Assembly: GCA_044227325.1 (NCBI GenBank)
Contig: JBGAFI010000003.1
Span: 285,747-349,746 of the forward strand
Direction of reading: 5' to 3'
Source of the DNA: PFJX01 sp044227325
GTDB lineage: Bacteria > Pseudomonadota > Gammaproteobacteria > Burkholderiales > Thiobacillaceae
Length of the DNA: 64,000 nt
Shown here: piece after piece, positions 41,943 to 56,744 of the stretch
Layout of the letters: each line of letters starts with the position of its first letter
Position numbering within the stretch: the first letter of the stretch is position 1
Made by a program: the position numbers and the translations under genes
The notes under the pieces: generated by a model
What the model was told of the DNA's origin: nothing
Seen by the model: the letters and a program-made list of their open reading frames with translations, nothing else
The model's database searches: none

Positions 41943-42887
41943 ATGGGCATCGGCATCCTCCTGCAACTGCTCCAGACCCTGCTGGCCATCCTGCTGGCGC
42001 CTCTGCTGCTGGGCTGGGTGAACCAGTGCCGCGCCTGGCTGCAGGGCCGTTCCGCACCGCCCCTGACCCAGCCCTACCGTACCCTGAAGAAGCTGTTCCA
42101 CAAGGACGCGGTGATCGCCCGCGACGCCAGTCCGCTGTTCCGCTTCGCGCCCTACATGATCTTCGCCTGCATGGCCCTGGCCGCCGGCATCGTGCCCAGC
42201 ATCGCCAACGACCTGCCGTTCTCCCCCGCCGCCGATGTCATCGCCCTGGTCGGCATCTTCGCCCTGGCGCGGGTGTTCCTCGCCCTGGCGGCGATGGATA
42301 CCGGCACCGCCTTCGGCAGCATGGGCGCGCGCCGGGAGATGCTGATCTCGTTCCTGGCCGAGCCAGGGTTGCTCATGGTGTTCTTCACCGCCAGCCTGAT
42401 CTCCCAGTCCACGGCGCTGCCGGTCATCGTGCAGACCCTGGCCCACAAGGAATTCGTCATCTATCCCAGCATGGCCTTCGCGGCGGTGGCGTTCTGGATG
42501 ATCTCGCTCGCCGAGAACGCCCGCATCCCGGTGGACAATCCCACCACCCACCTGGAACTGACCATGATCCACGAGGCCATGATCCTGGAATATTCGGCGC
42601 GCCACCTGGCCCTGATCGAGTGGGCGGTGGCCTTGAAGCTGTTCATCTATTCCGCCCTGGGCATCGCCCTGTTCCTGCCCTGGGGCATCGCCGCCCAGGG
42701 GGATTCGCGCGCGCTGCCGCTGGCCTTGCTGGCCCTGCTCGCGAAGCTGCTGCTGGGCGGCGCCGCTCTCGCCCTGCTGGAAACGCTGTCCGCGAAGGTG
42801 CGCCTGTTCCGCGCCCCCGAGTTTCTGGGCACCGCCTTCCTGCTCGCGGTATTGGGCATGCTGATCCATATCCTGCTGGAGCGATGA
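41943..42887 (+). CDS. hyfC: HyfC-like NuoH-type membrane subunit
   Basis: The 314-aa protein has about eight membrane helices with NuoH-type motifs (LTQPYRTLKKLFHKDAVIARDASPLFRFAPY, AFGSMGARREMLISFLAEPGLL, ENARIPVDNPTTHLELTMIHEAMILEYSA). It is the membrane anchor of the complex, which holds the quinone-like chamber region of complex I relatives. It begins 3 bp after hyfB. Confidence 0.92.
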   Translation: MGIGILLQLLQTLLAILLAPLLLGWVNQCRAWLQGRSAPPLTQPYRTLKKLFHKDAVIARDASPLFRFAPYMIFACMALAAGIVPSIANDLPFSPAADVIALVGIFALARVFLALAAMDTGTAFGSMGARREMLISFLAEPGLLMVFFTASLISQSTALPVIVQTLAHKEFVIYPSMAFAAVAFWMISLAENARIPVDNPTTHLELTMIHEAMILEYSARHLALIEWAVALKLFIYSALGIALFLPWGIAAQGDSRALPLALLALLAKLLLGGAALALLETLSAKVRLFRAPEFLGTAFLLAVLGMLIHILLER

Positions 42888-42888
42888 G

Positions 42889-43557
42889 ATGGGACTGGCG
42901 CCGAGTTACCACCTGCAAGTCGTCAACCTGCTCGCCGCGCTGCTGCTGCTGATCTCCTTCGCCATGCTGTCCCAGCGCCGCATCGTCGGCCTGGTGACCC
43001 TGTTCGCCTGGCAGGGCGCGGCCCTGTCCGCGTCCACCGCCATCGTCGCCTGGTCCACCGGCCAGCCGCACCTGTACTGGTCCGCCGCGCTCACCCTGGC
43101 GCTCAAGGTCATCGTCATGCCCCGCTTCTTCTACCGCATCGTGCGGCGCCTGAAGGTGAACCGGGACGTGGAGCCCATGATCAACATCCCCACCACCATG
43201 CTGATCGGCATCGCCCTGGTGATCTTCGCCTTCAATCTGGCCCTGCCCATCTCCCAGATGGCGGGCACGGTGACCCGCTCCACCCTGGGCATCGCCCTGG
43301 CCTGCGTGCTGCTGGCTTTTCTCATGATGATCACCCGGCGCAAGGCCATCACCCAGGTGATCGGCTTCCTGGCCATGGAGAACGGCCTGTTCTTCGCCGC
43401 CACCAGCGCCACCTACGGCATGCCCCTGGTGGTGGAGCTGGGCGTCGCCCTGGACGTGCTGGTGGGCGTGTTCGTGCTGGGCATCTTCTTCTTCCAGATC
43501 CGGGAAACCTTCGATTCCATGGATCTGCGCCACATGGAAAAGCTGAAGGATCGCTGA
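42889..43557 (+). CDS. hyfE: HyfE-like membrane subunit
   Basis: The 222-aa protein has six or seven hydrophobic helices and ends with the NuoK-like signature ITQVIGFLAMENGLFFAATSATYGMPLVVELGVALDVLVGVFVLGIFFFQI typical of HyfE. ATG 42889 follows hyfC with one base between. It is part of the ion-translocating arm. Confidence 0.9.
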   Translation: MGLAPSYHLQVVNLLAALLLLISFAMLSQRRIVGLVTLFAWQGAALSASTAIVAWSTGQPHLYWSAALTLALKVIVMPRFFYRIVRRLKVNRDVEPMINIPTTMLIGIALVIFAFNLALPISQMAGTVTRSTLGIALACVLLAFLMMITRRKAITQVIGFLAMENGLFFAATSATYGMPLVVELGVALDVLVGVFVLGIFFFQIRETFDSMDLRHMEKLKDR

Positions 43558-43580
43558 GGAAGCGCGGAGGAATAGCGGAC

Positions 43581-45035
43581 ATGGAAATCTACTGGGTACT
43601 CGGCATTCCCCTCGCCGGCGGCGCTTTCCTCGCGTTCTGGGGCTCGCGCCGCAACGCGCCGGAGATCAATGCCCTGTTCAGCCTGCTGACCCTGGTCGCG
43701 GCGGGGGTGCTGACCGCCCGGGTGGTGGCGGACGGGCCGCGCATGATGGGGGGCGAGGGCTGGTTCTTCATCGACTCCCTCAACGTGTTCCTGGTCGCCC
43801 TCACCGCGCTGGTGGCCTTCACCACCGCCCTGTTCTCGCGTCCCTACATGCGCATCGAGAAGGCGCACGGCCGCCTCAACGACGCGCGCCTGCGCCTGTA
43901 CCACAGCAGCTACCAGGTGTTCATCGCCGCCATGCTGCTGGCCTTGACCACCAACAACATGGGCATCCTGTGGGTGTCCATGGAAGGCGCCACCCTGGCC
44001 ACCGTGCTGCTGGTTTCGCTCTACCGCACGCCGGCCTCCCTGGAGGCGGCCTGGAAATACTTCATCCTGTGCGGCGTCGGCATCGCCCAGGCCCTGTTCG
44101 GCACCATCCTGCTCTACTTCGCGGCGGAGAAGGTGCTGGGCTCCGGCGGCACCGCCCTGCTCTGGACCCACCTGAACGGCGTCAAGGCGCAACTGGAACC
44201 GACGGTGCTGCAACTGGCCTTCGTGTTCCTGCTGGTGGGCTACGGCACCAAGGTGGGCCTGGCGCCCCTGCATAGTTGGCTGCCGGACGCCCACGCGGAA
44301 GGCCCCACGCCGGTGTCGGCGGTGCTCTCCGGCCTGTTGCTGAACGTGGCCCTGTACGCGGTGATCCGCTCCAAGGTGCTGGTGGACGGCGCCCTCGGCA
44401 ACGACCTGGCGGGCGGCCTGATGATGGGCTTCGGCCTGCTCTCCGTGCTGCTGGCCGCCTTCCTGATCAAGCGCCAGAGCGACGTGAAGCGCATGTTCGC
44501 CTATTCCTCCATCGAGCACATGGGGCTGATCACCTTCGCCTTCGGCATGGGCGGCCCGGTGGCGAGCTTCGCCGGACTGCTGCACATGACCATGCACTCC
44601 CTGACCAAGTCGGCGATCTTCTTCGCCGTCGGCCACGCGACCCAGAAGGCGGGCACCCAGTCCATGGACGCCATCCGCGGCCTGATCAGCACCAATCCCA
44701 CCATCGGCTGGGGCCTGATGCTGGGCACCCTGGCCATCCTCGGCATGCCACCCTTCGGCGTGTTCGCCAGCGAGTTCCTGATCATCACCACGGCCATGCG
44801 CGAACACGCCTGGGCCACGCCCTTCCTGCTGCTGGCCCTGGGGGTCACCTTCGCCGCCGTGTTCGGCAAGGTGCAGCCCATGGTGTTCGGCGAGACCGAG
44901 CTGCCCCGCCTGCCGCACCAGCCCGCCCTGGCGCCGGTGTTCCTGCACCTGGCCCTGGTGCTGATGATGGGCCTGTTCATTCCCGCCTATCTCGCGGCCT
45001 GGTACCGGCAGGCCGCGCAACTGCTGGGAGGCTGA
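43581..45035 (+). CDS. hyfF: HyfF-like antiporter-type membrane subunit
   Basis: The 484-aa protein is of the NuoN/NuoM/MrpD type: about 13-14 helices and KVGLAPLHSWLPDAHAEGPTPVSAVLSGLLLNVALYAVIR, then QSDVKRMFAYSSIEHMGLITFAFG. Two such subunits (HyfB and HyfF) suggest two ion channels in the arm. AGCGCGGAGGAA precedes ATG 43581. Confidence 0.93.
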   Translation: MEIYWVLGIPLAGGAFLAFWGSRRNAPEINALFSLLTLVAAGVLTARVVADGPRMMGGEGWFFIDSLNVFLVALTALVAFTTALFSRPYMRIEKAHGRLNDARLRLYHSSYQVFIAAMLLALTTNNMGILWVSMEGATLATVLLVSLYRTPASLEAAWKYFILCGVGIAQALFGTILLYFAAEKVLGSGGTALLWTHLNGVKAQLEPTVLQLAFVFLLVGYGTKVGLAPLHSWLPDAHAEGPTPVSAVLSGLLLNVALYAVIRSKVLVDGALGNDLAGGLMMGFGLLSVLLAAFLIKRQSDVKRMFAYSSIEHMGLITFAFGMGGPVASFAGLLHMTMHSLTKSAIFFAVGHATQKAGTQSMDAIRGLISTNPTIGWGLMLGTLAILGMPPFGVFASEFLIITTAMREHAWATPFLLLALGVTFAAVFGKVQPMVFGETELPRLPHQPALAPVFLHLALVLMMGLFIPAYLAAWYRQAAQLLGG

Positions 45036-45036
45036 G

Positions 45037-46587
45037 ATGGAAAAACGCCTGGGCGACATCGACCTCACCCTCACGCCCGAGGACGGCGACGCGATCTGGC
45101 GCTTCGCGCTGGAGGCGCGCCGCCTGCCTTCCTTCGCCCGGGCGGTCCGCGAGGAGGGAGGGCAACTGCTCGCCCTGTGGGGATCGGACGACCGCCACCT
45201 GGGACACGGTTTCGCCGTCCACGCGGCCTTCCTCAGCGCGGTCGGCCTGATCTGGACCAGTTGCGAGCTGGACCCGGCACGGCCGGCCTACGCGGACCTG
45301 GCCGAAACCTTCCCCCAGGCCGATCGCATGCAGCGGGCCCTGTTCGACCTGCTCGGCATCCGCGCGGAGGGGGCGGCGGACGAACGCAAGTGGCTGCGCC
45401 ATGGCGCCTGGCCGGCGACGGTGTTCCCCTTGCGCAAGGATTTCGACCCGGCGCGACCCGCCGACCACGAGACCGACGCCTACCCCTTCATCCGTGTCGA
45501 GGGTGACGGCGTTCACGAGATTCCGGTCGGCCCCATCCACGCCGGCGTCATCGAGCCGGGCCATTTCCGTTTCTCCATCATCGGCGACCGCATCCTCAAG
45601 CTGGAAGAACGGCTGGGCTACACCCACCAGGGCGTGGAAAAGCGTTTCGAGGGGCTGGACCCGGACACCGGCGCCCGGCTCGCCGGCCGCGTCTCCGGCG
45701 ATTCCCACAGCGCCTTCTCCTGGGCCTACTGCCAGGCGGTGGAGACGGCGACCGGCGCCGCCGTGCCGGCGCGGGCGGTGTGGCTGCGCGCCTTGTTCCT
45801 GGAGATGGAGCGGGTCGCCAATCATCTGGGCGACCTGGGCTACCTGGGCAACGACGTCGCCCTCGCCTTCGGCTTCGCGCAGTTCTGGCGCCTGAAGGAG
45901 GACTGGCTGCGCCTGAGCGCGAAGCTGTTCGGCCACCGCTACCTGTTCGACCGCATCGTTCCCGGCGGCGTCGCGGCGGACCTGGACGCGGCGGGGAAGG
46001 CGGAACTGGCCGTCCTGGCCGAGCGTGTCGGCGCGGAAGTGGTCGAACTCAAGACCATCTATGACGAACACGCCGGCCTACAGGACCGTTTCGCGGAGAC
46101 CGGCATCTGCGAGCCCGAACTGGCCGCGCGCCTGGGGCTCACCGGCCTCGCCGGGCGGGCCAGCGCCCAGGCCTGGGACGCCCGCGTCCAGTTCCCGCGG
46201 GCGCCCTACGACCAGTTGGATGTGGGCATGGCCACCGCGCGTGGGGGGGACGTGCTGGCCCGCGCCGAGGTGCGCTTCGCCGAGATCGGCGAATCCCTGC
46301 GCCTGATCCGCGACATCCTCGCCCGCCTGCCGGCCGGCGCGATCCACGCGCCGCCGCCGCCGGTGTCCGGCGCCTGCGAAGGACTGGGCTGGGTCGAGGG
46401 CTGGCGCGGCGGCGTGCTGGTGGCGGTAAGGATCGGCGCCGACGGCAAGCTTGACCGGGTGCATCCCCACGATCCTTCCTGGCAGAACTGGCCGCTGCTG
46501 GAACTGGGCGTGCTGGGCAACATCGTTCCCGACTTCCCGCTCATCAACAAATCCTTCAACCTGAGCTACAGCGGACAGGACTTATAA
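45037..46587 (+). CDS. hyfG: HyfG-like large subunit lacking nickel-binding cysteines
   Basis: The 516-aa protein is a NuoC-NuoD fusion: NuoC-like part (about 20-150), then NuoD/large-subunit part (GHFRFSIIGDRILKLEERLGYTHQGVEKRFEGL, LEMERVANHLGDLGYLGNDV). In real [NiFe] hydrogenases the L1 motif is R-x-C-G-x-C; here residues 218-224 are R-V-S-G-D-S-H, so both cysteines are serine. The C-terminal L2 (DPCxxC) is also absent (ends NKSFNLSYSGQDL). It therefore cannot hold a Ni-Fe site. It probably transfers electrons or acts on quinone like NuoD. Starts one base after hyfF. Confidence 0.9.
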   Translation: MEKRLGDIDLTLTPEDGDAIWRFALEARRLPSFARAVREEGGQLLALWGSDDRHLGHGFAVHAAFLSAVGLIWTSCELDPARPAYADLAETFPQADRMQRALFDLLGIRAEGAADERKWLRHGAWPATVFPLRKDFDPARPADHETDAYPFIRVEGDGVHEIPVGPIHAGVIEPGHFRFSIIGDRILKLEERLGYTHQGVEKRFEGLDPDTGARLAGRVSGDSHSAFSWAYCQAVETATGAAVPARAVWLRALFLEMERVANHLGDLGYLGNDVALAFGFAQFWRLKEDWLRLSAKLFGHRYLFDRIVPGGVAADLDAAGKAELAVLAERVGAEVVELKTIYDEHAGLQDRFAETGICEPELAARLGLTGLAGRASAQAWDARVQFPRAPYDQLDVGMATARGGDVLARAEVRFAEIGESLRLIRDILARLPAGAIHAPPPPVSGACEGLGWVEGWRGGVLVAVRIGADGKLDRVHPHDPSWQNWPLLELGVLGNIVPDFPLINKSFNLSYSGQDL

Positions 46588-46588
46588 G

Positions 46589-47128
46589 ATGGCCGCCCAC
46601 CTCATCCTGCGCAAAATCCTCAAGACCGGCTTCGTTTCGGAACCCGCGCCGGCCGCCGACGCGTCGCTGCGCACGCGGGAACAGGAGCTGCACGCGGAAA
46701 TCCTGCGGGTGTTCGGCCAGGCGGTGGTGGTGCGCCACGTCGACGCGGGTTCCTGCAACGGCTGCGAACTGGAGATCCACGCCCTCCACGGCCCGCGCTA
46801 CAACATCGAGGGCATCGGCGTGAAGTTCGCGGCCAGTCCACGCCACGCCGATCTGCTGCTGGTCACCGGGCCCGTGTCGCGCAATCTGGAAGTGGCCCTG
46901 AAGCGGACCCACGAGGCCACGCCGGAGCCCAAGTGGGTGGTGGCCCTGGGCGACTGCGGTTGCGGGCGCGGCGAGATCGGCGCGCTGTTCGGCGCGAACT
47001 ACGCCTCGCGCGGCAAGGTCGCCGACGTCATCCCGGTGGATGTGGAGGTGCCCGGCTGCCCGCCGGCGCCCGAGGCGATTTTGCGCGGCATCCTGGCTGC
47101 GGTGGGCGGCGCGCGCGCGCCGACCTGA
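46589..47128 (+). CDS. hyfI: HyfI-like small subunit (NuoB-type, [4Fe-4S])
   Basis: The 179-aa protein has the four cluster cysteines of NuoB: Cys56 and Cys59 in GSCNGCE, Cys123 in GDCGCG and Cys157 in VPGCPP, so a proximal [4Fe-4S] (N2-type) cluster is predicted. It contacts HyfG. It starts one base after hyfG. No polyferredoxin subunit (HyfA, HyfH) or HyfD/HyfR is in the operon, so the electron donor is unknown. Confidence 0.93.
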   Translation: MAAHLILRKILKTGFVSEPAPAADASLRTREQELHAEILRVFGQAVVVRHVDAGSCNGCELEIHALHGPRYNIEGIGVKFAASPRHADLLLVTGPVSRNLEVALKRTHEATPEPKWVVALGDCGCGRGEIGALFGANYASRGKVADVIPVDVEVPGCPPAPEAILRGILAAVGGARAPT

Positions 47129-47162
47129 GCCGCGCCGCGGCCTGTTGAAGCCGGAATGCCGC

Positions 47163-47185
47163 AACCGGCGCCGGTTTAAGTTTTT
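47163..47185 (+). terminator. Probable rho-independent terminator after hyfI
   Basis: The 14-bp palindrome AACCGGCGCCGGTT (47163-47176) is followed by TAAG and then TTTTT, 34 bp after the hyfI stop. It separates the hyf-like operon from the signalling operon. Confidence 0.55.
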
Positions 47186-47241
47186 CCCCGGGCTGTCGAT
47201 ATCCGCCTTCAACGAGAGCTAGCGGATGGGGAGTTTGCTTC

Positions 47242-52971
<5,730 letters not shown>

Positions 52972-53006
52972 CCGGGGAAACGGGAAAAAGAAATCGGGAG
53001 AACGGG

Positions 53007-54152
53007 ATGGATGAACAGGCGTGGATCCTGGTCGCGGACGACCAGACGGAGAATCTGCTGATCCTGGAGGAAGTGCTGGGCGAGCACTATGTCGTGCGCG
53101 CGGTGACCGACGGCAAGCAGGTGCTGGATTACCTGGCGCGGGGCGCGCGCGCGGACATGATCCTGCTGGACGTGCTGATGCCGGTCATGGACGGTTTCGA
53201 GACCTGCCGCCGCCTCAAGCAGGCAGTGGACACCTGGGATATTCCCGTCATGTTCCTGACCAGCCTGGGCAGTCCGGACGACGAGGCCCACGGCCTGTCC
53301 CTGGGCGCGGAGGACTTCATCCACAAGCCGCTTTCGCCGCCCGTGGTGCTGGCGCGGGTGCGCAACCATCTCAAGCTGTCCCGGGCGACCCGGCTCCTGC
53401 GCGAGCGCAACGAGGATCTGGAACGGCTGGTGGCGGAACGGACCCGCGACATCCTGCACCAGACCGACGAACTGATGCGGCGCAAGCGGCAACTGATCGC
53501 CTCCCAGAGCGCCACCATCACGGCGTTCTGCTCCCTCGCGGAAGCGCGCGACAACGAGACCGGCAACCATGTGCGCCGCACCCAGCACTATGTGCGCGCC
53601 CTGGCGGAGCGGCTGGCCGGCCATCCGCGCTTCGCCCGGGAACTCGGCGGCGAGGCCATCACACTGCTGTTCAAGTCCGCGCCCTTGCACGACGTCGGCA
53701 AGGTGGCCGTGCCCGACGCGATCCTGCTCAAGCCCGGCCCGCTGACCGCCGAGGAGTGGAGCGTGATGCGGCGCCATTGCGAATTCGGGCGGCAGGCCAT
53801 CGCCATGGCCGAGCATGAGCTCGCGCAATACGAGGATTCCTTCCTGAGCTACGCGCGGCAGATCGCCTACAGTCATCACGAGCGCTGGGATGGAAGCGGC
53901 TATCCCCAGGGGTTGGCCGGCGAGGAAATCCCCATGCCGGCGCGCCTGATGGCGGTTGCCGACGTCTACGATGCCCTGATCAGCAAGCGGGTCTACAAGC
54001 CCGCGTTTCCCGTCGAACAGGCGGAGGCCATCATCGCCGAGGGGCGGGGCACCCATTTCGATCCGGACGTGGCCGATGCCATGCTGGCCGGCGCCGATGT
54101 TTTCAGGGATATTGCCCGGCGTTTCGCCGACGATATCCAGGCCAACCCTTGA
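53007..54152 (+). CDS. RpfG-type receiver with HD-GYP phosphodiesterase
   Basis: The 381-aa protein has a receiver (Asp55 in MILLDVLMPVMDGFE) followed by an HD-GYP domain (about 170-370) with NHVRRTQHYVRALAERL, LKSAPLHDVGKVAVPDAIL, HHERWDGSGYPQGLAGEEIPMPARLMAVADVYDAL. HD-GYP proteins degrade c-di-GMP to GMP. The HD and GYP signature residues are intact. It starts 35 bp after the hybrid kinase gene, after CGGGAGAACGGG, so it is a likely output of that kinase. Confidence 0.93.
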   Translation: MDEQAWILVADDQTENLLILEEVLGEHYVVRAVTDGKQVLDYLARGARADMILLDVLMPVMDGFETCRRLKQAVDTWDIPVMFLTSLGSPDDEAHGLSLGAEDFIHKPLSPPVVLARVRNHLKLSRATRLLRERNEDLERLVAERTRDILHQTDELMRRKRQLIASQSATITAFCSLAEARDNETGNHVRRTQHYVRALAERLAGHPRFARELGGEAITLLFKSAPLHDVGKVAVPDAILLKPGPLTAEEWSVMRRHCEFGRQAIAMAEHELAQYEDSFLSYARQIAYSHHERWDGSGYPQGLAGEEIPMPARLMAVADVYDALISKRVYKPAFPVEQAEAIIAEGRGTHFDPDVADAMLAGADVFRDIARRFADDIQANP

Positions 54153-54161
54153 GGAGATCCG

Positions 54162-55304
54162 ATGAGCGAGCGCCCTCTGACCGTTTTTGTGGTGGACGAC
54201 GATCCCGCCGCCCGCTTGATCGTCAATTTCGAGCTGGACGATCCCGCTTTCCGCGTCGTCGAATTCGACCATGCGGAAGCCTGTCTCGCCGCCATGGCGC
54301 AGGGGCCGGATGTCCTGCTGCTGGATGTGGAGATGCCGGGCATGAACGGCATCGACCTGTGCCGGGCGATCCGGGAGGCGGGCCACGACCATGCCCAGGC
54401 CATCTTCATCTCCGCCCATGACGACCTGGATACCCGCCTGGCGGCCTACGATGCCGGCGGCAACGACTTCATGGTCAAGCCTTACGCGCCGGAGGAACTG
54501 GCGCGCAAGATCAAGCTCGCCGAGCGGGCGCTGGCGGCGAAAGACGGCTTGTCCAGCCAGGCCAGTTTCGCCCAGCAGGCCGCCTTCACCGCCATGTCTT
54601 CCATGGGCGAGATGGGCGTGGTGCTGGAATTCATGCGCAAGTCCTTCGACCGTCCCACGCCGGATGCGCTGGCCGAGGCGGTGTTCGAGGCCCTGGGCCA
54701 GTATGGATTGCAAGGCCTGCTGGAATTGCACGATGGCGCCCGGCGCCTCTGCTTTTCCACTCAGGGTGTCTGCTCCGCCCTGGAGGGATCGATCCTGGGC
54801 CATGCCCGCACCCTGCAGCGCATCTTTCAGTTTCGCGACCGTCTGGCCATCAACTACCCGCGCTTCACCCTGCTGGTGCTCAACCTTCCCCTGGACGATC
54901 CGGACCGCGTCGGCCGGCTCCGCGACCATCTGGCCATCCTGGCGGAGGCGGGCGAGGCGCGCCTCGCCGCGATGGACAGCGAAATCCGCCAGCATGCCCA
55001 GGCGAAAGGCATCGGCGTCGCCGTCGCCGAGCTGACCCGGGCGCTGAGCGAGGTGGAAACGCGCCAGGCGGGAAACCGCATGCATTCCCTGGAAGCCACC
55101 AACGCCTACCTGGAAGAACTGGACAAGGCGTTTGTCCATCTGGGCCTCAGCGAGGGCCAGGAGGCGGCCATGGTCAACATGGCGCGCTCGGCGATGGCGC
55201 GCATCGCCGATCAGCTTGGCGAGGACAAGTCCCTGGGCGACCAGTTGCGCGCCATCACGGAGCGCCTGCGCATCCTGGTGGAGAACGGGAACGGCGCCAC
55301 GTAG
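54162..55304 (+). CDS. Receiver protein with unknown C-terminal output
   Basis: The 380-aa protein has a receiver at residues 5-125 (FVVDDDPAARLIV; Asp55 in VLLLDVEMPGMNG; Lys in DFMVKPYAPEEL). Residues about 130-380 contain no named output domain; there is a long helical end (LEATNAYLEELDKAFVHLGLSEGQEAAMVNMARSAM). It starts 9 bp after the HD-GYP gene with GAGGAG upstream. The novel output region is a candidate for a new domain. Confidence 0.85.
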   Translation: MSERPLTVFVVDDDPAARLIVNFELDDPAFRVVEFDHAEACLAAMAQGPDVLLLDVEMPGMNGIDLCRAIREAGHDHAQAIFISAHDDLDTRLAAYDAGGNDFMVKPYAPEELARKIKLAERALAAKDGLSSQASFAQQAAFTAMSSMGEMGVVLEFMRKSFDRPTPDALAEAVFEALGQYGLQGLLELHDGARRLCFSTQGVCSALEGSILGHARTLQRIFQFRDRLAINYPRFTLLVLNLPLDDPDRVGRLRDHLAILAEAGEARLAAMDSEIRQHAQAKGIGVAVAELTRALSEVETRQAGNRMHSLEATNAYLEELDKAFVHLGLSEGQEAAMVNMARSAMARIADQLGEDKSLGDQLRAITERLRILVENGNGAT

Positions 55305-55360
55305 GCCGGCGCGGCGGTCCGGCATATCATCGCGGCGTTCGCCCGTCCGCCCCGTCAACG

Positions 55361-55708
55361 ATGCCCACCGTCTTCCTGCAAACCGCCGCGCTGCTGGTCC
55401 TGTCCAACCTGTTCATGACGGTGGCCTGGTACGCCCACCTCAAGCATCTCAACGACAAGCCCTGGTGGATCGCCGCCCTGGCGAGCTGGGGCGTGGCCCT
55501 GTTCGAATACCTGTTGCAGGTGCCGGCGAATCGCATCGGCTACGCCGCCCTGACCCTGCCCCAGCTCAAGATCATGCAGGAGGTCATCACCCTCGCGGTG
55601 TTCGCCCCCTTCGCGGTGCTCTACATGAAGGAGCCGCTGAGCTGGAATTACCTGTGGGCGGGGTGTTGCCTGATGGGGGCGGTGTATTTCATCTTCCGCG
55701 GAGCGTGA
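55361..55708 (+). CDS. DUF486 / DMT-family small membrane protein
   Basis: The 115-aa protein has four hydrophobic helices and matches the DUF486 small transporter pattern (MTVAWYAHLKHLNDKPWWIAALASWGVALFEYLLQVPANRIGY, TLPQLKIMQEVITL, FAVLYMKEPLSWNYLWAGCCLMGAVYFIFR). DUF486 belongs to the drug/metabolite transporter superfamily; the substrate is unknown. It stands alone between divergent groups. Confidence 0.9.
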   Translation: MPTVFLQTAALLVLSNLFMTVAWYAHLKHLNDKPWWIAALASWGVALFEYLLQVPANRIGYAALTLPQLKIMQEVITLAVFAPFAVLYMKEPLSWNYLWAGCCLMGAVYFIFRGA

Positions 55709-55736
55709 AGCCGGGCGCCGCCGGCGCAAGGGCGGC

Positions 55737-56744
55737 CTAGAGCAGGCAGCGGACTTCCCGCTCGACCGATTCATCCAGGCTTTCGCCGGCCATCAGACGG
55801 CGGATCGAGGGCCCGAGCAGATCCAGCGGCGTGTCCCTCGGCGGCGCCGCCAGGCCGCGATCGTCGAAGCGGACGATGTTGGCGTGGGTCGTTTCGAGAA
55901 TGCGCTTGTCCTGTTCCAGGATGATGCCGAACAGGCGGCGCAGGATCACCCGTTTGAGCCAGGCCGGGACAAGGCCGCGCCGGGTGGCGACGCGGGCGTG
56001 GATGCGCAGCCGGCCGCTATCCTCCGGCGTGAACCAGGCGGTGACCAGCAGGTTGAGGCCGCGTTCGCCGCGATATTCGATCTCGGCGACGCCGGGCAGT
56101 CGGAAGCGACCGAAGCTCTCGCCGCGGCTGCCTTCCAGCAGTCTGGAGATCAGCCCCGATTGCAGGCCCTCCTCGCTGTAGCGGGCCTCGACGCCGTCGG
56201 CCAGCCGACGCACCTCGGCCTTCACGTTCTGGCGCTGGCCGTCGCGGCGGATCCAGCCGGCGTGGACGAAATGGGTATGGCAGCCATCGAGCAGGTTTTC
56301 CGCCGCCGCGGCCAATTCGCAGCGCACGGTGTCGGTCATGAAGAATCCGTCGACATCGTCGACCACGGCCGGGGCGGTCGGTTCGGGCGTGTCCTCGCCG
56401 GGAGATTCGCAGGCCCAGACCAGGCCATGCGCCGCGCATGCCGCCAAGCTCGGAATCCGCGCCGCGCCGCCGCCCGCGCGGGCCATCCCGGGCACCCCGG
56501 CGCGGCGGCCGCCGCCGTCGAAGCGCCAGCCGTGATAGGGGCAGGCCAGTTCGCCGTCGCGCACCCTGCCGCATGACAAGGGGGCATGGCGGTGCGGGCA
56601 ACGGTCCCGCAGGACGGCGGGCCGGCCGCTTGCGTCGCGGAACACCACCAGCGGCACGCCGCGCAGGCCGCGCGCGAGCGGTTTTCCGGCGCCCAGTTCG
56701 GCGAGCGTGGCGAGGGGCCACCAGTGGCGGGTCGGGTCGATCAC
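55737..56744 (-). CDS. Rieske non-haem iron oxygenase
   Basis: The 335-aa protein has a Rieske centre with Cys49-Pro-His51 (RCPHRHAPLSCG) and Cys68-Pro-Tyr-His71 (CPYHGWRF), and a mononuclear iron triad N150-x2-D153-x2-H156-x4-H161 (ENLLDGCHTHFVHAGW). This is the ring-hydroxylating / phytoene-like monooxygenase class that activates O2. It starts at GTG 56744, overlapping the upstream stop by 4 bp (GTGA), the last gene of the six-gene operon. It likely performs an oxidation of the final product. It needs an electron donor that is not encoded nearby. Confidence 0.9.
   Translation of the reverse strand: MIDPTRHWWPLATLAELGAGKPLARGLRGVPLVVFRDASGRPAVLRDRCPHRHAPLSCGRVRDGELACPYHGWRFDGGGRRAGVPGMARAGGGAARIPSLAACAAHGLVWACESPGEDTPEPTAPAVVDDVDGFFMTDTVRCELAAAAENLLDGCHTHFVHAGWIRRDGQRQNVKAEVRRLADGVEARYSEEGLQSGLISRLLEGSRGESFGRFRLPGVAEIEYRGERGLNLLVTAWFTPEDSGRLRIHARVATRRGLVPAWLKRVILRRLFGIILEQDKRILETTHANIVRFDDRGLAAPPRDTPLDLLGPSIRRLMAGESLDESVEREVRCLL

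Noticed and set aside
39924..47128. Annotating the operon as a formate hydrogenlyase / [NiFe] hydrogenase-4
   Set aside because: HyfG lacks both cysteine pairs needed for nickel, and no hyp maturation, formate dehydrogenase or polyferredoxin genes are seen.
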